64,000 nucleotides of DNA from Cellulomonas marina (GTDB taxonomy: Bacteria; Actinomycetota; Actinomycetes; Actinomycetales; Cellulomonadaceae), in the NCBI RefSeq assembly GCF_900111925.1, contig NZ_FOKA01000001.1:372001-436000 (forward strand), written 5' to 3'. Each line of letters opens with the position of its first letter. Position 1 is the first letter of the stretch. Shown here in pieces: positions 1 through 13,013 of the stretch. The notes beneath the pieces were generated by a model. That model saw nothing but the letters and a program-made list of their open reading frames with translations, ran no database searches and was not told where the DNA came from. The translations under genes and the position numbers were made by a program.

Positions 1-2
1 GG

Positions 3-2666
3 CTGCTCGGCACGGATGAGCCCGCGCGCGGGGCCGGCCAGGACCCGGACGACCTCGACGCCCAGGCGGACCGGGCACGACGGGCCGAGGGCGCGGCCGC
101 CCAGGAGGTCGAGGGCGCCCGCGCGGCGCTGGCCGCGGCGGTGGCCGCGCGGGACGCGGCCGAGGGCGCGGCCGACGTCGCGGAGCGCGAGCTCGCCGCC
201 GCGCTGCGCGCCGCGGCCGACCGCCGCGAGGGCGTCGCGCGGCTGGCGGGGCAGGTCGCCGCCCGCCGCAGCCGCGTCGAGGCGACGGAGGCGGAGATCG
301 GCCGCCTGCGGGCCGCGCACGAGGAGGCCGAGCGCCGGCACGCCGCGGCGACGGCCCGGTTCGCCGCGCTCGAGGCCGAGGCCGTCGGCGCCGAGGCGGG
401 CGAGGAGGACCTCGACGCGGAGCACGAGGCGGCGCTGGAGGCCCTCGAGGCGGCGCGCGAGCGGGTGGAGCACCTGCGGGCGACGGCGGCCGACGCGGAT
501 CGTGACCGGGCGGCCCTCGTGGCGCGCGCCGAGACGCTGGAGCTGTCCCTCACGCGCAAGGACGGCGCCGGCGCCCTGCTCGGCGCGGAGGACCTGCCCG
601 GCCGGCTCGGCAGCGTCGCGGCGCTGCTGGGCGTGGCGCCCGACGACGAGGAGGCGGTCGTCGCCGCGCTCGGGCCGCTGGCCGACGCCGTCGCCGTGGA
701 GTCCGTCGACGCGGCCGTCGACGCGCTGCGCTGGCTGCGGGACCAGGACGCCGGGCGGGCCGTCCTGCTGGTGGGCGGGGGGCGCAGTGGGGGCCAGGGC
801 GAGGGGCGCGCCGACGTCGACGTCCGCGCCGTCGCGGGGCTGGAGGAGGACGTCGTGGCCGCCCTCGACCTGGTGCGGGCGCCGGAGGCCGTGCGCGACG
901 CCGTGGCGGCCGCCCTGGCCGGCGTGGTCGTGGTCGACGACCTCGCTCGCGCCCGGGCGCTCGTCGCGGCGCACCCCGGGCTCGTGGTGGCGACGCGGGC
1001 GGGGGACCTCGTCGGGAGGCACCGCGCCGCCGGCGGGTCAGCCGGGGCGCCGAGCGCGCTGCACCTGCAGCAGGCGCTGGACGCGGCGCGCACCGGCGCC
1101 GCGGCCGCCGCCGCCGCGGCGGAGCGCGCACGGTTCGCGCTCGTCGGGGCGACGGCCGAGCGGGACGCCGCGGCGGCACGGCACGCGGCCGCGCTGGACC
1201 GGCTGCACGAGTCCGACGCCGCCCTCGCCGCCGTCGCCGAGCAGCTCGGCCAGCTGGGGCAGACGGCCCGCGCCGCACGGGCGGAGGCGGAGCGGCTCGG
1301 CGGGTCGCTCGAGGCGGCCACCCGGCAACTCGCCGAGCACGGGGCGGAGCTGGCGGACCTCGCCGCCCGGCTCGCCGCGGCGGAGGAGGCTCCCGAGGTC
1401 GGGGAGCGCGTCCTCGTCGAGGGGGCGGCCCGGCGGGACGCGCTCGCGCGCGCCGCGACGGAGGCGCGGGCGGCGGAGACGGAGGCGCGGCTGGCCCTGC
1501 GGACCGGGGAGGAGCGCGCCCGGTCGGTGGCGGGCCGCGCGGCCGCCCTCGAGCGGGCGGCGGCGACGGAGCGGCAGGCGCGCGCACGGGCGGCCGAGCG
1601 CGAGCGCGCGCGGCGGCGGCAGGCGGCCCTCGCCTCGTCGGTCGCGGACGGTGCCCGGCGCGCCCTCGCCGCGCTGGAGGTCTCGCTCGAGCGGGCCGGT
1701 GCCGAGCGCGCCGCCGCGGAGGCCGACCGCGCCGACCGGGAGGCGGCCCTCGTCGAGGTCCGGGCGCAGGTGGACGCCACGGCCCGCGAGCTGGCCGAGC
1801 TCACGGACGAGGCGCACCGCGACGAGGTGGCGCGGGCCCAGCAGCGCCTGCGCGTGGAGACGTTGCGCCAGCGGGCGGTCGACGAGCTCGGCACGGACCC
1901 CGACGTGCTGCTGGAGGAGTACGGCCCCGACCGGCCCGTCCCGGTGGTGCCCGCGCCGGGGGAGGAGGCGGACCCCGGGGCGCCGACCACCGTGCCGTAC
2001 GTGCGCGACGAGCAGGAGAGGCGGCTGCGGGCCGCCGAACGGGCGCTCGCCCGGCTCGGACGCGTCAACCCGCTGGCCCTCGAGGAGTTCGCGGCCCTGG
2101 AGGAGCGGCACGGCTTCCTCGTGGAGCAGCTCGCGGACCTGCGGCGGACGCGTGCCGACCTGCTGCAGATCGTCAAGGACGTCGACGAGCGCGTGGAGCG
2201 GGTCTTCGCCGAGGCCTTCGCCGACACCGCGGCGCAGTTCGACCGCGTCTTCCCCCGGCTGTTCCCCGGCGGCGAGGGGCGGCTGGTGCTGACGGACCCG
2301 GACGACATGCTCACCACGGGCATCGAGGTGGAGGCGCGGCCGGCGGGCAAGAAGGTCAAGCGGCTGTCCCTGCTGTCCGGCGGGGAGCGGTCGCTGACCG
2401 CCGTCGCGCTGCTCGTGGCCATCTTCAAGGCCCGGCCGAGCCCGTTCTACGTCATGGACGAGGTCGAGGCGGCGCTCGACGACGTGAACCTCGGCCGGTT
2501 GCTGGACGTCTTCCGCGAGCTCCGGGAGGACTCCCAGCTCATCGTCGTGACGCACCAGAAGCGGACGATGGAGATCGCCGACGCCCTCTACGGCGTGACG
2601 ATGCGCGGGGACGGGGTCACGACCGTCATCAGCCAGCGCCTCCGCGAGCCGGCGGCCACCGGGTAG
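3..2666 (+). CDS. smc: Chromosome segregation ATPase SMC (5' end outside window)
   Basis: SMC compacts and segregates the chromosome with ScpA/ScpB. The reading frame is open from the window edge, so the N-terminal Walker A head is missing. What remains is Ala/Glu/Arg-rich coiled coil, a globular hinge around nt 560-1040 (GRLGSVAALLGVAPDDEEAV region), a second coiled coil to about nt 2050, and the C-terminal ATPase head. The head carries the ABC signature LSGGERSLTAVALL (near nt 2374-2415), Walker B FYVMDEVEAALDD and the switch His in VVTHQK. The 888 visible codons fit the distal three quarters of a roughly 1200-residue protein. No frameshift is visible. ftsY follows after a short membrane-protein gene, the usual actinobacterial order. 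Confidence 0.97.
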   Translation: MLGTDEPARGAGQDPDDLDAQADRARRAEGAAAQEVEGARAALAAAVAARDAAEGAADVAERELAAALRAAADRREGVARLAGQVAARRSRVEATEAEIGRLRAAHEEAERRHAAATARFAALEAEAVGAEAGEEDLDAEHEAALEALEAARERVEHLRATAADADRDRAALVARAETLELSLTRKDGAGALLGAEDLPGRLGSVAALLGVAPDDEEAVVAALGPLADAVAVESVDAAVDALRWLRDQDAGRAVLLVGGGRSGGQGEGRADVDVRAVAGLEEDVVAALDLVRAPEAVRDAVAAALAGVVVVDDLARARALVAAHPGLVVATRAGDLVGRHRAAGGSAGAPSALHLQQALDAARTGAAAAAAAAERARFALVGATAERDAAAARHAAALDRLHESDAALAAVAEQLGQLGQTARAARAEAERLGGSLEAATRQLAEHGAELADLAARLAAAEEAPEVGERVLVEGAARRDALARAATEARAAETEARLALRTGEERARSVAGRAAALERAAATERQARARAAERERARRRQAALASSVADGARRALAALEVSLERAGAERAAAEADRADREAALVEVRAQVDATARELAELTDEAHRDEVARAQQRLRVETLRQRAVDELGTDPDVLLEEYGPDRPVPVVPAPGEEADPGAPTTVPYVRDEQERRLRAAERALARLGRVNPLALEEFAALEERHGFLVEQLADLRRTRADLLQIVKDVDERVERVFAEAFADTAAQFDRVFPRLFPGGEGRLVLTDPDDMLTTGIEVEARPAGKKVKRLSLLSGGERSLTAVALLVAIFKARPSPFYVMDEVEAALDDVNLGRLLDVFRELREDSQLIVVTHQKRTMEIADALYGVTMRGDGVTTVISQRLREPAATG

Positions 2667-2778
2667 GCGGCCGACCGGGAGCCCGGCCGCGCGACCTCCG
2701 GGTGGCGCGCGTGTGAAGGCTCTGTGGCGGTCGGCGCGTCGGCGCGTGTCCGACCTCTCGTCATGGGACGACCCGGCC

Positions 2779-2784
2779 GATAAT
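2779..2784 (+). promoter_or_regulatory. -10 hexamer GATAAT of a probable leaderless promoter
   Basis: GATAAT is an unusually AT-rich hexamer here and sits 6 bases before a GTG at 2791. That spacing would place the transcription start on the start codon. I see no convincing -35 element. It supports starting the next gene at 2791 rather than at the upstream in-frame GTG at 2713. Confidence 0.5.
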
Positions 2785-2790
2785 GGGGAC

Positions 2791-3177
2791 GTGGCCATCG
2801 CACTCACGCTCCTGCTCGTCCTGCTCGTCGCCGCCCTCGTCCTCGTCGGGGTCAGCGCCGTCCTCCCCGACGACGAGGGCCACCGCCCCTGGACCGGCCT
2901 GCGCGAGGGGTGGGCCGCGCGTCGGGCGGCCCGCTCGGGGCACGACGCGGACGCGGCGGGCACGCCGGGGACCGGGGCGGACGCGGCGTCAGCCGGCGAC
3001 CGCGAGCTCGTCCTCGCGGACCCCGTGGACGTGTCGCTGGCCGAGCTCCTGCGGTCCACGGTCGAGCGCGGCGACGCCTACGTGCGCGTCGACGAGCTCG
3101 CCACCGGCCTGCAGCGGGTGACCGAGCGGGCGCAGGAGCGGACCTCGGGGCTGCTGCAGCACGTGCGCCGCGGCTAG
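2791..3177 (+). CDS. Small membrane-anchored protein of unknown function
   Basis: A 128-residue protein if translation starts at GTG 2791; an in-frame GTG at 2713 would add 26 basic residues before the membrane segment. The N-terminus is a single hydrophobic stretch (about residues 2-24, MAIALTLLLVLLVAALVLVG), followed by a hydrophilic charged domain. The domain ends with a short helix-like region rich in Glu/Arg (LLRSTVERGDAYVRVDEL onwards). I do not recognise a family. The topology suggests a membrane-anchored cytoplasmic or extracytoplasmic domain. It lies between smc and ftsY, 23 bp upstream of ftsY. I prefer start 2791 because of the GATAAT hexamer 6 bp upstream and because neither GTG has a clear Shine-Dalgarno. 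Confidence 0.6.
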   Translation: MAIALTLLLVLLVAALVLVGVSAVLPDDEGHRPWTGLREGWAARRAARSGHDADAAGTPGTGADAASAGDRELVLADPVDVSLAELLRSTVERGDAYVRVDELATGLQRVTERAQERTSGLLQHVRRG

Positions 3178-3199
3178 GCCGCCCTGACAGACTGACCCC

Positions 3200-4450
3200 G
3201 TGATCGAGGACCTGCTCCCAGAGCTGCTCGCCGTCGGCCTGCCCGTGGCCGCCGTCGTCGGCGTCGCCGCGACCCTGCTCGTCCGCCGTCGGGGTCCGGG
3301 GGGCGGCGACGCCGACCGGACCGACCGCACGGGGCGCGGCACCGGCACCGGCACCGGCACCGGCACGTCGACCCTCGAGCGGCCCGGCACGGCGCCGCTG
3401 CCCCCGGACCCGGCCGGCACGGCCACCCCGGGCCTGGCCGACCCCGACGTGCTGCCGCCCCCCGTCCTCGACGAGGACGTCCTGGCGGCCCCGCCGCTCG
3501 AGGTCCCCGCGCCGGTGGCCGGGCGCTGGGTGCGCCTGCGCGAACGCCTGGCGCGCTCGGGGTCCCCGCTCGGCTCGCGCCTGCTGTCGGTCCTCTCCCG
3601 CGACCACCTCACGGAGGACGACTGGGACGAGCTGGAGGAGACCCTGCTGCTCGCCGACGTCGGCGCGGGCCCGACGGGGGAGATCGTCGACCGGCTGCGC
3701 ACCCGCGTGCGGGTGCAGGGCGTCCGGGAGCCCGCGCAGGTGCGCGCGGTCCTGCGCGAGGAGCTGCTGACGCTCGTCGACCCGTCCCTCGACCGGTCCC
3801 TGGCCGTCGCGCCCGGCACGTCGGCCGACGGGGCCCGGGTGCCCGCGGTCGTGCTCGTCGTCGGGGTCAACGGCACCGGCAAGACGACCACGGTCGGCAA
3901 GCTCGCCCGGGTGCTCGTCGCCGAGGGCCGCAGCGTGGTGCTCGGCGCTGCCGACACGTTCCGCGCGGCGGCGGCGGACCAGCTCGAGACGTGGGGCAGC
4001 CGCGTCGGCGTGCCGACGGTGCGCTCCGACCGCGACGGCGCCGACCCTGCGGCGGTGGCCTTCGACGCCGTGCGCACGGGGCGGCAGGCCGAGGTCGACG
4101 TCGTGCTCGTCGACACCGCGGGCCGCCTGCAGAACAAGGCCGGGCTCATGGACGAGCTGGGCAAGATCACGCGGGTCATCACGCGCGAGGCGCCGCTGTC
4201 GGAGGTGCTGCTCGTCCTCGACGCGACCACGGGGCAGAACGGCCTGCAGCAGGCGAAGGTCTTCGGCGAGGTCGCGGGCGTCACGGGCATCGTCCTGACG
4301 AAGCTCGACGGCACCGCCAAGGGCGGGATCGTCGTGGCCGTGCAGCGCCAGCTCGGCGTGCCGGTCAAGCTCGTCGGCCTGGGGGAGGGGCCCGACGACC
4401 TGGCGCCCTTCGACCCTGAGGCCTTCGTCGACGGACTGCTCGGGGCCTGA
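3200..4450 (+). CDS. ftsY: Signal recognition particle receptor FtsY
   Basis: GTPase receptor that docks Ffh/4.5S RNA-bound ribosomes at the membrane. The 416-residue product begins with a hydrophobic anchor (about residues 9-28), then a Gly/Thr/Pro-rich linker containing a Gly-Thr repeat coded by GGCACC hexamers (3338-3367). The NG domain follows. Visible GTPase motifs are G1 GVNGTGKTTT (residues 222-231), DTFRAAAADQL, DTAGRLQNK and TKLDGTAKGG. The transmembrane start plus NG domain fits actinobacterial FtsY. GTG 3200 is preceded by CAGACT and 6 bases, so a leaderless start is possible. Its partner ffh lies downstream at 8193. Confidence 0.97.
   Translation: MIEDLLPELLAVGLPVAAVVGVAATLLVRRRGPGGGDADRTDRTGRGTGTGTGTGTSTLERPGTAPLPPDPAGTATPGLADPDVLPPPVLDEDVLAAPPLEVPAPVAGRWVRLRERLARSGSPLGSRLLSVLSRDHLTEDDWDELEETLLLADVGAGPTGEIVDRLRTRVRVQGVREPAQVRAVLREELLTLVDPSLDRSLAVAPGTSADGARVPAVVLVVGVNGTGKTTTVGKLARVLVAEGRSVVLGAADTFRAAAADQLETWGSRVGVPTVRSDRDGADPAAVAFDAVRTGRQAEVDVVLVDTAGRLQNKAGLMDELGKITRVITREAPLSEVLLVLDATTGQNGLQQAKVFGEVAGVTGIVLTKLDGTAKGGIVVAVQRQLGVPVKLVGLGEGPDDLAPFDPEAFVDGLLGA
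3338..3367 (+). repeat. GGCACC hexanucleotide tandem repeat inside ftsY
   Basis: Four perfect GGCACC units followed by one GGCACG unit encode alternating Gly-Thr in the FtsY linker. Six-base units keep the frame, so copy-number change would only lengthen or shorten the linker. Confidence 0.85.
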
Positions 4451-4476
4451 GACGCCGGTCTCACCCGCGGGGGTGA

Positions 4477-6285
<1,809 letters not shown>

Positions 6286-6298
6286 GGGCCCGCACCGG

Positions 6299-8092
<1,794 letters not shown>

Positions 8093-8103
8093 GGCCGGGG
8101 GCT

Positions 8104-8120
8104 CCCGGCGCAGCGCCGGG
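8104..8120 (+). terminator. GC-rich inverted repeat after glnD
   Basis: An 8-bp complementary stem (CCCGGCGC / GCGCCGGG) around a single A lies just after the glnD stop. The real RNA loop would be at least three bases. No U-run follows, so it may be a weak terminator or only a structured ffh leader. Confidence 0.3.
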
Positions 8121-8192
8121 GCCACCGCGGACGCGGACCGGCCCGCGTGCCGCCGGACCGGCGGCCGACCCCCGAGACCCCAGGAGCACCCG

Positions 8193-9791
8193 GTGTTCGC
8201 CACCCTGTCCGACCGGCTGACGTCGACCTTCCGCAACCTGCGCAGCAAGGGGCGGCTGTCCGAGGCCGACATCGACGCCACGGTGCGCGAGATCCGCCGC
8301 GCCCTGCTCGACGCGGACGTCGCCGTCCCCGTCGTGCGGGCCTTCACCGGCGCGGTGCGCGAGCGGGCGCTGTCGGCGGAGGTCAGCGGCGCGCTGAATC
8401 CGGCGCAGCAGGTCGTCAAGATCGTCAACGACGAGCTCGTGGGCGTGCTGGGCCGCGAGACGCGCACCCTGCGGTTCGCGAAGACCGGCCCGACCGTCAT
8501 CCTGCTCGCGGGCCTGCAGGGTGCCGGCAAGACGACGCTCGCCGGCAAGCTCGCGCTGCACCTCAAGGGCCAGGGGCACACCCCCCTCCTCGTGGCCGCC
8601 GACCTGCAGCGGCCCAACGCGGTGACGCAGCTCCAGGTCGTCGGGGAGCGCGCGGGCGTGCCGGTGTTCGCCCCGCACCCGGGCAACCAGGGCCTCGACG
8701 ACGTGCTGCCGGCCGGGGCCGACCCCGTCGCCGTCGCCCGCGCGGGCCTGGAGGCCGCGCGGCAGCGCCACCACGACGTGCTCGTCGTCGACACCGCCGG
8801 CCGTCTGGGCGTCGACGGCGGGCTCATGCAGCAGGCCGCCGACATCCGCGACGCCGTCGACCCCGACGAGATCCTCTTCGTCATCGACGCGATGATCGGC
8901 CAGGACGCGGTCACGACCGCGCAGGCCTTCGCCGACGGCGTCGGCTTCACCGGCGTCGTGCTCTCCAAGCTCGACGGCGACGCCCGCGGTGGTGCGGCCC
9001 TGTCGGTCGCGAGCGTCACCGGCCGGCCCATCCTCTTCGCCTCCACGGGCGAGAAGCTCACGGACTTCGAGGTCTTCCACCCGGACCGCATGGCGTCCCG
9101 GATCCTCGACATGGGCGACGTGCTCACGCTCATCGAGCAGGCCGAGAAGGCCTTCGACGCCGAGCAGGCCGAGCGGATGGCGGGCAAGCTCGCCAGCGGC
9201 CAGGACTTCACGCTGGGCGACTTCCTCGTGCAGATGCAGCAGCTGCGCAACATGGGCTCGATCAAGAAGATGTTCGGCATGCTGCCCGGCATGGGGCAGA
9301 TGCGGGAGGCCCTGGACAACTTCGACGAGCGCGAGGTCGACCGGATCGAGGCCATCATCCGCTCGATGACGCCCGCCGAGCGCGAGACGCCGAAGATCAT
9401 CAACGGCTCGCGCCGCGCGCGCATCGCCAAGGGCTCGGGCACGACGCCGGCGGAGATCAACCAGCTCCTCGAGCGCTTCGACGCCGCCCAGAAGATGATG
9501 CGGACCATGGCGCGCGGCGGCGGCATGCCGGCCATGGGCGGCATGGGCAGCCTGCCCGGCAGCGGCAAGAAGTCCCGCGGCCGCCAGGCGCCGGCCCCGG
9601 CGCGGAAGGCGAAGGGGAAGAGCGGCAACCCGGCCAAGCGCGCCGAGCAGGAGCGGCTCGGCGCCCAGCGCCCGGCGGCGCCGGCGGGGTCGGCCTTCGG
9701 GCTCGGCGCCGGCGCCGCGCAGGAGCCCGAGGGCGTCGACCCGTCGGCCCTGCAGCTGCCCGCCGGCCTGGACCGGTTCCTGAGGCGCTGA
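8193..9791 (+). CDS. ffh: Signal recognition particle protein Ffh (SRP54)
   Basis: GTPase subunit of the signal recognition particle; binds 4.5S RNA and signal sequences of nascent membrane proteins. The 532-residue protein has an N domain, a G domain with G1 GLQGAGKTTLAGKLA (Lys113), DTAGRLGVDG and SKLDGDARGGAALS. The Met-rich M domain contains MGSIKKMFGMLPGMGQM and the SGSRRARIAKGSG-like RNA-binding helix (NGSRRARIAKGSGTT). The tail is Gly/Ala/Lys-rich. GTG 8193 follows AGGAG with good spacing. TACCCT at 8074-8079, inside the glnD end, is a candidate -10 element. The stop is only 5 bases before the next gene. Confidence 0.98.
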   Translation: MFATLSDRLTSTFRNLRSKGRLSEADIDATVREIRRALLDADVAVPVVRAFTGAVRERALSAEVSGALNPAQQVVKIVNDELVGVLGRETRTLRFAKTGPTVILLAGLQGAGKTTLAGKLALHLKGQGHTPLLVAADLQRPNAVTQLQVVGERAGVPVFAPHPGNQGLDDVLPAGADPVAVARAGLEAARQRHHDVLVVDTAGRLGVDGGLMQQAADIRDAVDPDEILFVIDAMIGQDAVTTAQAFADGVGFTGVVLSKLDGDARGGAALSVASVTGRPILFASTGEKLTDFEVFHPDRMASRILDMGDVLTLIEQAEKAFDAEQAERMAGKLASGQDFTLGDFLVQMQQLRNMGSIKKMFGMLPGMGQMREALDNFDEREVDRIEAIIRSMTPAERETPKIINGSRRARIAKGSGTTPAEINQLLERFDAAQKMMRTMARGGGMPAMGGMGSLPGSGKKSRGRQAPAPARKAKGKSGNPAKRAEQERLGAQRPAAPAGSAFGLGAGAAQEPEGVDPSALQLPAGLDRFLRR

Positions 9792-9796
9792 CCCCC

Positions 9797-10903
9797 GTGG
9801 GCCGCGAGGGCGCGGCGCCCGTGCTCCACGTGCGCGGGCGCGTCCTGCTCGACGACGAGCGAGTGCTCGACGAGCTGTGGGTCGTCGACGGGCGCGTCAC
9901 CACGACGCGTCCCGCCCGCGAGCCCGACGCCGTGCTCGAGGGCTGGGCCCTGCCGGGGCTCGTCGACGTGCACTGCCACATCGGCCTGGGCGCCGACGGT
10001 GCCGTGGACCGCGCGACGGCTTGCGCGCAGGCGGAGGCCGACCGGGACGCGGGGGTCCTGCTGGTCCGGGACGCCGGGTCGCCCGCGGACACCGCGTGGG
10101 TGCACGACGAGGAGGACCTGCCGCGGCTGCTGCGGGCCGGCCGGCACCTGGCGCGGCCGAAGCGGTACCTGCGGCACTACGCCCGCGAGCTCGACGACGT
10201 CGCCGACCTGCCCGCCGCCGCGGCCGAGGAGGCCCGACGGGGCGACGGCTGGGTCAAGCTCGTCGCGGACTGGATCGACCGCGACCTCGGGGCGGCGGGG
10301 GACCTGCGTCCGCTGTGGCCGCGGGACGTGCTCGCAGAGGCCGTGGCGGCCGCCCATGCCGCGGGTGCCCGCGTCACGGCGCACACCTTCGCCACGGAGG
10401 CGCTCGACGACCTGCTCGACGCGGGGATCGACTGCCTCGAGCACGCCACGGGGGCCGACGCGCGTCAGATGGACCGGATCGCGGCGGCGGGGGTGCCGGT
10501 GACGGCGACGCTGCTGCAGGTCGCGCAGTTCGAGGCCATCGCCGCCCAGGCCACGCGCTACCCGGTGTACGCGGCGCGGATGCGCGCGATGCACGGCCGC
10601 CGCCACCAGCACGTGCGCGACCTGCACGAGGCCGGCGTGCGGGTGCTCGTCGGCACGGACGCGGGCGGCACCATCGGGCACGGACGCATCGTCGAGGAGA
10701 TGGCCGAGATGGTCGCGGCCGGGCTGCCGGCGGCGGACGTCGTGGCGTCCGCGAGCTGGCGGACGCGCGCGTGGCTCGGCGTTCCGGGCCTGGAGGAGGG
10801 CGACCCGGCGGACCTCGTCGTCGTCCCGGCCGACCCGCGCCACGGGGTGGAGGTCCTGGCGGCCCCGTCGGCCGTGGTGCTGCGCGGGCGCCGGGTGCGC
10901 TGA
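9797..10903 (+). CDS. Amidohydrolase-family metal-dependent hydrolase
   Basis: A 368-residue amidohydrolase of the imidazolonepropionase/prolidase-like type. Family motifs visible are the N-terminal beta-sandwich start, the metal-binding HxH in GLVDVHCHIGLGADG, a Lys in GWVKLVADWID that may be a bridging carboxylated Lys, later His residues in VTAHTFATEALDDLL and CLEHATG, and the metal Asp in VLVGTDAGGTIGHG. The C-terminal strand region returns to the sandwich (DPADLVVVPADPRHG). The substrate cannot be read from sequence. GTG 9797 begins 5 bp after the ffh stop, suggesting co-transcription. It converges with the reverse MFS gene after a 53-bp gap. Confidence 0.85.
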   Translation: MGREGAAPVLHVRGRVLLDDERVLDELWVVDGRVTTTRPAREPDAVLEGWALPGLVDVHCHIGLGADGAVDRATACAQAEADRDAGVLLVRDAGSPADTAWVHDEEDLPRLLRAGRHLARPKRYLRHYARELDDVADLPAAAAEEARRGDGWVKLVADWIDRDLGAAGDLRPLWPRDVLAEAVAAAHAAGARVTAHTFATEALDDLLDAGIDCLEHATGADARQMDRIAAAGVPVTATLLQVAQFEAIAAQATRYPVYAARMRAMHGRRHQHVRDLHEAGVRVLVGTDAGGTIGHGRIVEEMAEMVAAGLPAADVVASASWRTRAWLGVPGLEEGDPADLVVVPADPRHGVEVLAAPSAVVLRGRRVR

Positions 10904-10956
10904 CCCGTCGCCGTCCTCGTCGTCGTCCTCGTCGACGCCGCTGCCCCGGGCCGCGG

Positions 10957-12324
10957 TCAGGGCGTCGGGTGCCGTGCGTCGTAGGCGCGGAAGCCCGGCT
11001 GCCGCGCCAGCAGCACGGCGAGGGCGACGACGACGAGCGCGCCGCCGAGCAGGGGCGGGAGCCAGACGGCCAGCAGCGTCGCCAGGACCCCCGTCCAGAG
11101 GTCGCCGACGCGCGGACCGCCCGTGACGACGACGATGAAGATGCCCTGGAGCCGCCCGCGCAGGTGGTCCGGGACCGCCTGCTGCAGCACGGCCTGGCGG
11201 AAGATCGACGAGACGTTGTCGGCGGCGCCCGCGACCGCCAGCAGCAGCGCCGCCGCCGCGACGGGCACCGGCCGCAGGCCCTCGGCGCGCAGCACGCTGC
11301 CCGTGCCCGCGGCGGGATCGGTGGCGGCCGCGACCGCCAGCACCACGCCGAAGGCGGCGACCGCGGCGCCGTACACCTGGATGGCGCGGGCGATGGCCAC
11401 GCCCTGCCGCCGGGTGCCGGTGAGCCGCCCCGAGAGCAGCCCGGACAGCACCGCGCCCACCGCGCCGGCCGCCGTGAGCACGCCGACCGTGACCGCCCCG
11501 CCGCCGAGCACCGCCGCACCGGCCGCCGGGAACAGCACGCGCGGCTGCGCCAGCGCCATCGCCGCGATGTCCGCCACGAAGGAGGCACGCACGGTGGGCG
11601 CGGTCGCCAGGAACCGCAGCCCCTGCACGACGGACCCCATCCCGGCGCGCACGCGCTCGCCCTCGGGGCGCACGGGCGGCAGCTGCACGATGCCGAGGAA
11701 GGCGCCGAGGAACAGCACGACGTCGACGGTGTAGGTGAGCGGGAACCCCGCCGTGGCGACGAGGACGCCGGCCAGGGCCGGGCCGGCCGTCACCGCCAGG
11801 CCGCCGGTGATGCCGCCCAGCGCGGCCGCGGCGGGCAGCAGGTGCGGCGGCAGCAGCCGCGGGACCACGGCCATCCGGGTCGCGCCGAGGACGGTGCCGG
11901 CGGTGGCCGTGAGCGCAGTCAGGGCGTAGAGCGCGCCGACGCCCTCGTGCCCCGCCCAGGCGAGCCCGGCGATCGTCGCCGTGGCGCACCAGGCGACGAC
12001 GGCGGCGACGAGCAGGAGCCGTCGGCGGTCGAGCGCGTCGGCGAGCACGCCGCCGTACAGCCCGGCCAGCACGGTCGGCACGAGCGCGGCGAGGCCGACG
12101 CCGGAGACGGCCAGCGTCGAGCCGGTCAGCTCGTAGACCTGCAGGCCGACGGCCACCACGGTCAGCTGGGTGCCGACGGTCGACACGGCTGTCCCGGCCC
12201 ACATCCGCGCGAACGACGGGCTCGCGCGCAGCGGCGACAGGTCGACGAGGTGCCCGCGTCGCCGGGGCGGTGCGACCACCGGACCGGCGGTCAGGTCGTC
12301 GTCGTCCGCGTCCCCGTGCTGCAC
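10957..12324 (-). CDS. MFS transporter, EntS-like exporter
   Basis: A 455-residue major facilitator protein with about 12 hydrophobic segments. After a short acidic N-terminus it shows FARMWAGTAVSTVGTQLT, the cytoplasmic loop ADALDRRRLLLVAAVV typical of the MFS A-motif position, and a central RPEGERVRAG loop followed by GLRFLATAPTVRASFVAD. These match the siderophore/drug exporter branch that includes EntS. Substrate unknown. The start is GTG with no clear Shine-Dalgarno. It is transcribed away from rpsP, sharing a 257-bp intergenic region, and its 3' end faces the amidohydrolase gene. Confidence 0.87.
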   Translation of the reverse strand: MQHGDADDDDLTAGPVVAPPRRRGHLVDLSPLRASPSFARMWAGTAVSTVGTQLTVVAVGLQVYELTGSTLAVSGVGLAALVPTVLAGLYGGVLADALDRRRLLLVAAVVAWCATATIAGLAWAGHEGVGALYALTALTATAGTVLGATRMAVVPRLLPPHLLPAAAALGGITGGLAVTAGPALAGVLVATAGFPLTYTVDVVLFLGAFLGIVQLPPVRPEGERVRAGMGSVVQGLRFLATAPTVRASFVADIAAMALAQPRVLFPAAGAAVLGGGAVTVGVLTAAGAVGAVLSGLLSGRLTGTRRQGVAIARAIQVYGAAVAAFGVVLAVAAATDPAAGTGSVLRAEGLRPVPVAAAALLLAVAGAADNVSSIFRQAVLQQAVPDHLRGRLQGIFIVVVTGGPRVGDLWTGVLATLLAVWLPPLLGGALVVVALAVLLARQPGFRAYDARHPTP

Positions 12325-12419
12325 CCGCTCGCCCCTCGTCGTCGTCCCGCTCCCGCCGGTCCTCGTGCGGAGGGGCCCGGTGAGGCTAACCGTCGGGCCG
12401 ACCAGGCGCTCGCAGGCGG

Positions 12420-12449
12420 TTGGGTGCCGGGCCGCGCGTCTGGCACAAT
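12420..12449 (+). promoter_or_regulatory. Promoter of the rpsP operon
   Basis: TTGGGT (12420-12425) and CACAAT (12444-12449) are separated by 18 bases, a good SigA-type arrangement in this GC-rich background. It would give a leader of about 125 nt before rpsP. The remaining bases of the 257-bp gap with the divergent MFS gene hold no other clear element. Confidence 0.55.
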
Positions 12450-12581
12450 GGCCGGCTGTACTCGTCGGCCCGCAGCCCCTCTACCTGCGCCCGGCGCGTC
12501 CTCGGCCCGCGTCGCACGCCCGCACCCCACTGGGCACGGCGCCGCGGAGCCACCTCAGCAGACATCAGGAGACACCACACC

Positions 12582-13013
12582 GTGGCCACCAAGATCCGCC
12601 TCAAGCGCCTGGGCAAGATCCGCGCGCCGTACTACCGCATCGTCGTCGCCGACTCCCGCACGAAGCGCGACGGTCGCGTCATCGAGGAGATCGGGAAGTA
12701 CCACCCCACCGAGGAGCCCTCGCTCATCGAGGTCACCTCCGAGCGCGCGCAGTACTGGCTCGGCGTCGGCGCGCAGCCGACCGAGCAGGTCCTCGCCCTG
12801 CTCAAGGTCACCGGCGACTGGCAGAAGTTCAAGGGCCTGCCGGGCCAGGAGGGCACCCTGCGGACGAAGGCCGGCAAGGCCGACACGAAGGCGGCCGTCG
12901 AGGCGGTCGCCGCCGACGCGGAGAAGGCCAAGGCGCGCGCCGCCGAGGCGAAGGCCGCCGCCCCGGCCGCGGACGCCGACGCCGCCCCGGCCGCCGAGGA
13001 CGAGCAGGCCTGA
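12582..13013 (+). CDS. rpsP: 30S ribosomal protein S16
   Basis: Component of the small ribosomal subunit. The N-terminal 85 residues match S16: [36 protein letters not shown] and [12 protein letters not shown]. The 143-residue length includes an Ala/Lys/Asp-rich C-terminal tail of about 45 residues, common in actinobacterial S16. GTG 12582 follows AGGAG at 12567-12571. An upstream in-frame start at 12420 is part of the promoter and rejected. The stop overlaps the khpA start (TGATG). rpsP-khpA-rimM-trmD is a conserved ribosome-biogenesis operon. Confidence 0.98.
   Translation: MATKIRLKRLGKIRAPYYRIVVADSRTKRDGRVIEEIGKYHPTEEPSLIEVTSERAQYWLGVGAQPTEQVLALLKVTGDWQKFKGLPGQEGTLRTKAGKADTKAAVEAVAADAEKAKARAAEAKAAAPAADADAAPAAEDEQA

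Noticed and set aside
16-2292. A long forward open frame overlapping smc
   Set aside because: The translation is almost only Arg, Pro, Ser and Ala, in a frame shifted against the clear SMC hinge and ATPase head.
10904-10956. Terminator between the amidohydrolase and MFS genes
   Set aside because: The 53-bp gap is rich in GTCGTC-like runs but has no stable inverted repeat that I can draw.
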